From: Caryophanon latum
GTDB lineage: Bacteria > Bacillota > Bacilli > Bacillales_A > Planococcaceae
NCBI RefSeq assembly: GCF_001700325.1
Contig: NZ_MATO01000030.1
Span: 1 to 64,000 of the forward strand
Direction of reading: 5' to 3'
DNA: 64,000 nucleotides
Shown piece after piece: positions 60,426 through 64,000 of the stretch. The notes under the pieces are model-generated. The model was not told the origin of the DNA, searched no databases, and saw only the letters and a program-made list of their open reading frames with translations. The position numbers were made by a program, and so were the translations under genes. Numbering within the stretch: the first letter of the stretch is position 1; each line of letters opens with the position of its first letter.

Positions 60426-60656
60426 AAAGGAGGTAGAGGTCGCGAACATGAATAAGTACATTGCTTGAAGATCGAGTCTAGTGAGAGCAATGGAAAGGTC
60501 ATATTCGCCGAAGTGTGCAGCAAACATCGATATGCGGCGCGCTGGGGCTGGGGCTGAAGAAGACCAGAACTGGCACATAGAAATATGTGTTGTGCTATCT
60601 TTTTTTACATGGGGTTTTACGGATAAGTCGTTACTTCAATGTAGCGACTTTTTTAT
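60426..60656 (+). promoter_or_regulatory. Lysine riboswitch (L-box) with terminator
   Basis: Lysine aptamer signatures are in order: AGGTAGAGGTCGCGAAC (60431 on), GGAAAGGTCATATTCGCCGAAG (about 60493-60513, split here by position only) and GCTGGGGCTGG near 60541. P1 forms between AGGTAG (60431-60436) and CTATCT (60595-60600). The expression platform is a terminator, AAGTCGTTAC / GTAGCGACTT with T7 (60625-60655). Lysine binding should end transcription before the LysP-type gene. Confidence 0.92.
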
Positions 60657-60726
60657 TTTTGTGAACGCGCCGAAATAAAGTGAAACATACACATGTAAAT
60701 AATCAAAACATGAAGGAGACTTTTTT

Positions 60727-62163
60727 ATGAGTAGGCAAAACAACGAGCCTCCGCAATTACAGCGTGGCTTGAAAAGTCGTCACATTACAATGATTAGTCT
60801 TGGCGGAACGATCGGTACAGGATTATTTTTAGCAAGTGGCGGAACAATCGCACAAGCAGGTCCAGGTGGCGCATTACTTGCATATGCGTTAATCGGGATT
60901 ATGGTTTATTTTTTAATGACGAGCTTAGGGGAAATGGCGGCATATATGCCATCAGCCGGTTCATTTAGTACGTACGCAACGAAATTCGTTGACCCAGCAC
61001 TTGGCTTTGCGCTCGGCTGGAATTATTGGTACAACTGGGCAATTACGATTGCAGCAGAAATCGCTGCTGTATCGCTCATTATGAAATATTGGTTCCCAGA
61101 TAGCTCATCAGCACTGTGGACGATTATGTTTATCGTTGTCGTATTAACGTTTAACTTTTTATCAGTAAAAGCGTACGGGGAAGCAGAATATTGGTTTGCG
61201 ATGATTAAAGTCGCAACGGTCATCGTCTTTATCGTCGTATCGTTCTTAATGATTTTCGGTATTTTAAAAGGGGAAGACCCAATCGGCTTTGAAAACTTCT
61301 TCGCAGGCGATGCACCGTTTAACGGCGGCTTTTTAGCACTGTTTGGTATTTTCTTAGCAGCTGGCTTCTCATTCCAAGGGACGGAGCTTTTAGGGGTAAC
61401 AGCTGCTGAAACAGACGACCCAGCCAAAAGCATTCCAAAGGCAGTAAAATCAGTGTTTTGGCGCATTTTAATTTTTTACATTTTAGCGATTTTAGCGATC
61501 GGGTTAATTATTCCTTATAACGACCCACGCTTATTATCAGATGACATTGCAACGTCACCATTTACGCTCGTATTTGACCGTTTAGGGATCGCATTTGCGG
61601 CATCACTGATGAATGCGATTATTTTAACGGCGATGCTTTCAGCTGGTAACTCAGGACTTTATGCGGCGAGCCGTATGCTGTACCAATTAGCGGTCGAAGG
61701 TAAAGCACCGAAAATGTTTATGAAATTAAACAAACGTGGCGTACCTATCATGGCGTTACTTGCCACATTAGCAGTTGGTTCTTTAGCGTTTTTATCATCG
61801 TTTTACGGTGATGGTGTCGTATACATTTGGCTACTGAACGCTTCAGGTTTATCCGGCTTTATCGCATGGTTAGGTATTGCCATTTCGCATTACCGCTTCC
61901 GTAAAGCGTACGAGCTACAAGGGCGCGACATGAGCAAGCTACCGTATAAAGCAAAATGGTATCCATTTGGACCGCTATTTGCGTTTATCGTCTGCTTAAT
62001 CGTTATTTTAGGTCAAAACTATACAGCATTTTTCGGTGGCATCGATTGGGAAGGTATTCTCGTATCGTACATCGGCATTCCATTATTTATCGCGCTTTGG
62101 TTAGGTTATAAAATTAAATACAAAACAAAAATTGTGCCTTTAAAGGATGCAGATTTAGATTAA
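60727..62163 (+). CDS. lysP: Lysine-specific permease, APC family
   Basis: A 478-residue amino acid permease of the AAT group of the APC superfamily, with twelve membrane segments. The MISLGGTIGTGLFLASG motif in helix 1 and GFSFQGTELLGVTAAET in helix 6 bind substrate. The lysine riboswitch in its leader supports lysine as substrate, so the LysP name rests on both family and regulation. GAAGGAG is present upstream of ATG 60727. Monocistronic with a terminator. Confidence 0.9.
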   Translation: MSRQNNEPPQLQRGLKSRHITMISLGGTIGTGLFLASGGTIAQAGPGGALLAYALIGIMVYFLMTSLGEMAAYMPSAGSFSTYATKFVDPALGFALGWNYWYNWAITIAAEIAAVSLIMKYWFPDSSSALWTIMFIVVVLTFNFLSVKAYGEAEYWFAMIKVATVIVFIVVSFLMIFGILKGEDPIGFENFFAGDAPFNGGFLALFGIFLAAGFSFQGTELLGVTAAETDDPAKSIPKAVKSVFWRILIFYILAILAIGLIIPYNDPRLLSDDIATSPFTLVFDRLGIAFAASLMNAIILTAMLSAGNSGLYAASRMLYQLAVEGKAPKMFMKLNKRGVPIMALLATLAVGSLAFLSSFYGDGVVYIWLLNASGLSGFIAWLGIAISHYRFRKAYELQGRDMSKLPYKAKWYPFGPLFAFIVCLIVILGQNYTAFFGGIDWEGILVSYIGIPLFIALWLGYKIKYKTKIVPLKDADLD

Positions 62164-62168
62164 TAATG

Positions 62169-62214
62169 AGACTGTGCATCGAGCTGAAATACGCTTATGC
62201 ACAGTCTTTTTTTA
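62169..62214 (+). terminator. Terminator after lysP
   Basis: AGACTGTGCAT / ATGCACAGTCT perfect 11-bp stem, then T7. Confidence 0.85.
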
Positions 62215-62290
62215 TAGCAAAGCAAAATGACGTCCGTATATTGTGAGAAAAATGAAGAAGCATCAAAAAAATTCGTGCATATTTTTGCTT

Positions 62291-62303
62291 AAAACCGAAC
62301 GTT
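62291..62303 (+). promoter_or_regulatory. PurR-box-like motif upstream of xpt
   Basis: AAAACCGAACGTT fits the Bacillus PurBox AWWWCCGAACWWT with one mismatch. A clear second inverted box is not seen. xpt-pbuX is under PurR in B. subtilis as well as the riboswitch. Confidence 0.5.
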
Positions 62304-62427
62304 CATCTTTTAGAAATGTATGAATTTACGTCGTTTACGAATGATGAGTGACTTTTAGTATGAGGGAACGTATTGTAAATGCTGAAAATTCATGTTTTAA
62401 TAAGTTCATTCTGAAAGAAGTATTACT

Positions 62428-63220
<793 letters not shown>

Positions 63221-63221
<1 letters not shown>

Positions 63222-64000
63222 TGGATAAGGTAAAAGCGCTTGCATTTGGTTTTCAGCATTTACTAGCAATGTATACAGGTGCGATTTTAGTACCGCTTAT
63301 TATCGGTTACGGTATCGGTATGACGCCGGAACAAATTACGTATTTAGTCGCAATCGATTTATTCATGTGTGGTGTCGCGACGATTTTCCAAGTATGGCGC
63401 GGTAAAGTCATCGGCATCGGCTTACCCGTTGTACTCGGCTGTACGTTTACAGCAGTGCCAGCGATCATTTCAATCGGTAACGGCGCAGGCATCGGGGCAA
63501 TTTATGGTGCGATCATCGCATCAGGTGCAATCGTCATTGTGATCGCTGGATTCTTCGGCAAAATCGTCAAGTTTTTCCCACCAGTTGTAACAGGCTCAGT
63601 CGTAACAATTATCGGAATTAGCTTATTATCGACAGCAGTAACGAACATCGGTGGCGGTGATGCGGCAGCAGAAGGCTTTGCATCAGGCATGAACTTATTG
63701 TTAGCATTCATTACGTTAGCGGTTATTATTATCGTATACCGCTTCACAACAGGCTTCATGCGTGCCATCGCAATTTTAGCAGGTATGGTTGCCGGAACAG
63801 TTGTTGCATTAGCAATGGGCGTTGTTAACTTTGACCCAGTAAATGAAGCAGGCTGGTTCCATATGATACAACCGTTTTACTTCGGTATGCCAGAGTTTCA
63901 TTTAGAAGCAATCGTGACAATGACGTTAATCGCCATCGTATCACTTGTTGAATCAACAGGTGTTTACTACGCACTTAGCGACATTACGAAAAAGCCAATT
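63221..64000 (+). CDS. pbuX: Xanthine permease (partial, cut by the window end)
   Basis: The first 260 residues of a NAT/NCS2-family xanthine/H+ symporter. GFQHLLAMYTGAILVPLI is the first helix and the conserved QH motif. The KFFPPVVTGSVVTIIGISL segment and VSLVESTGVYYALSD (helix 8 Glu, substrate site) follow. It runs off the right edge, so the NAT signature in the second half is not visible. Overlaps xpt by one base and completes the xpt-pbuX purine salvage operon. Confidence 0.95.

Overview
The window looks like a chromosomal segment of a low-to-medium GC Gram-positive of the Planococcaceae/Caryophanaceae type (Caryophanon, Solibacillus, Lysinibacillus relatives). The grounds are AGGAGG-type ribosome sites, frequent TTG/GTG starts, a full seven-gene Mrp antiporter, ComK, YxiN-type DbpA, YxlEFG- and YxdLM/YxeA-type transporters, a bacterial nitric oxide synthase, several SLH-domain surface proteins, and Bacillus-type lysine and guanine riboswitches. 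The genus is inference. I saw no rRNA, tRNA, CRISPR array, prophage or intact insertion sequence.

Layout. 1-8.5 kb: CapA-type lipoprotein, a LytTR regulator divergent from isocitrate lyase, a Sel1-repeat protein, adenine deaminase and a glycosyltransferase-like protein that has lost its DXD motif. 8.8-15.1 kb: a YkvA protein, a transglutaminase-like protein, a convergent cytosine methyltransferase/endonuclease pair, GNAT-EamA and a PfkB kinase. 15.7-18.3 kb: a YxlEFG-type transporter and a Usp/KdpD-like protein. 19.0-24.8 kb: mrpABCDEFG, whose end carries a striking cluster of DnaA boxes. 25-31.5 kb: metallophosphoesterase, AlaX, small conserved proteins, a VanZ-family protein and a CoA-disulfide-reductase-type enzyme. 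31.5-38.4 kb: a Bce/Yxd-type transporter with YxeA and a convergent two-component system, a PH-domain protein with a sigma-W-type promoter, and a TetR regulator. 38.4-41.3 kb: a ComK-like regulator divergent from a small sigma factor, then DbpA. 41.8-52.5 kb: three SLH surface proteins, a CofE-like protein with a divergent LysR, a SEC-C protein and a type I membrane protein. 52.6-60.2 kb: AEC transporter, small proteins, hotdog thioesterase, catalase, nitric oxide synthase, Mrr-like nuclease and an MFS transporter. 60.4-64 kb: a lysine riboswitch with a LysP-type permease, then a guanine riboswitch with xpt-pbuX, the latter cut by the window end.

Two families of small non-coding repeats run through the intergenic spaces. 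Family A is a 172-bp TIR-bearing, MITE-like element: five copies of exactly 172 bp, one copy with a clean 50-bp internal deletion and one decayed copy. Family B is a structured element with two different conserved ends, and at two loci a family A copy sits inside family B sequence. Other points worth a second look are the six same-strand DnaA boxes beside mrpG, the comK/sigma-factor divergent pair, a structured leader RNA before the 1374-residue SLH protein, tandem response-regulator-type half-sites before the Yxd-type transporter, and an apparent +1 frameshift in the SEC-C gene.

Functionally the segment combines purine salvage (adenine deaminase, xpt-pbuX), lysine uptake, cation/proton homeostasis (Mrp), peptide or envelope stress response (Yxd-type module, sigma-W-type promoter), oxidative/nitrosative chemistry (catalase, NOS), cell-surface layer building and competence control.
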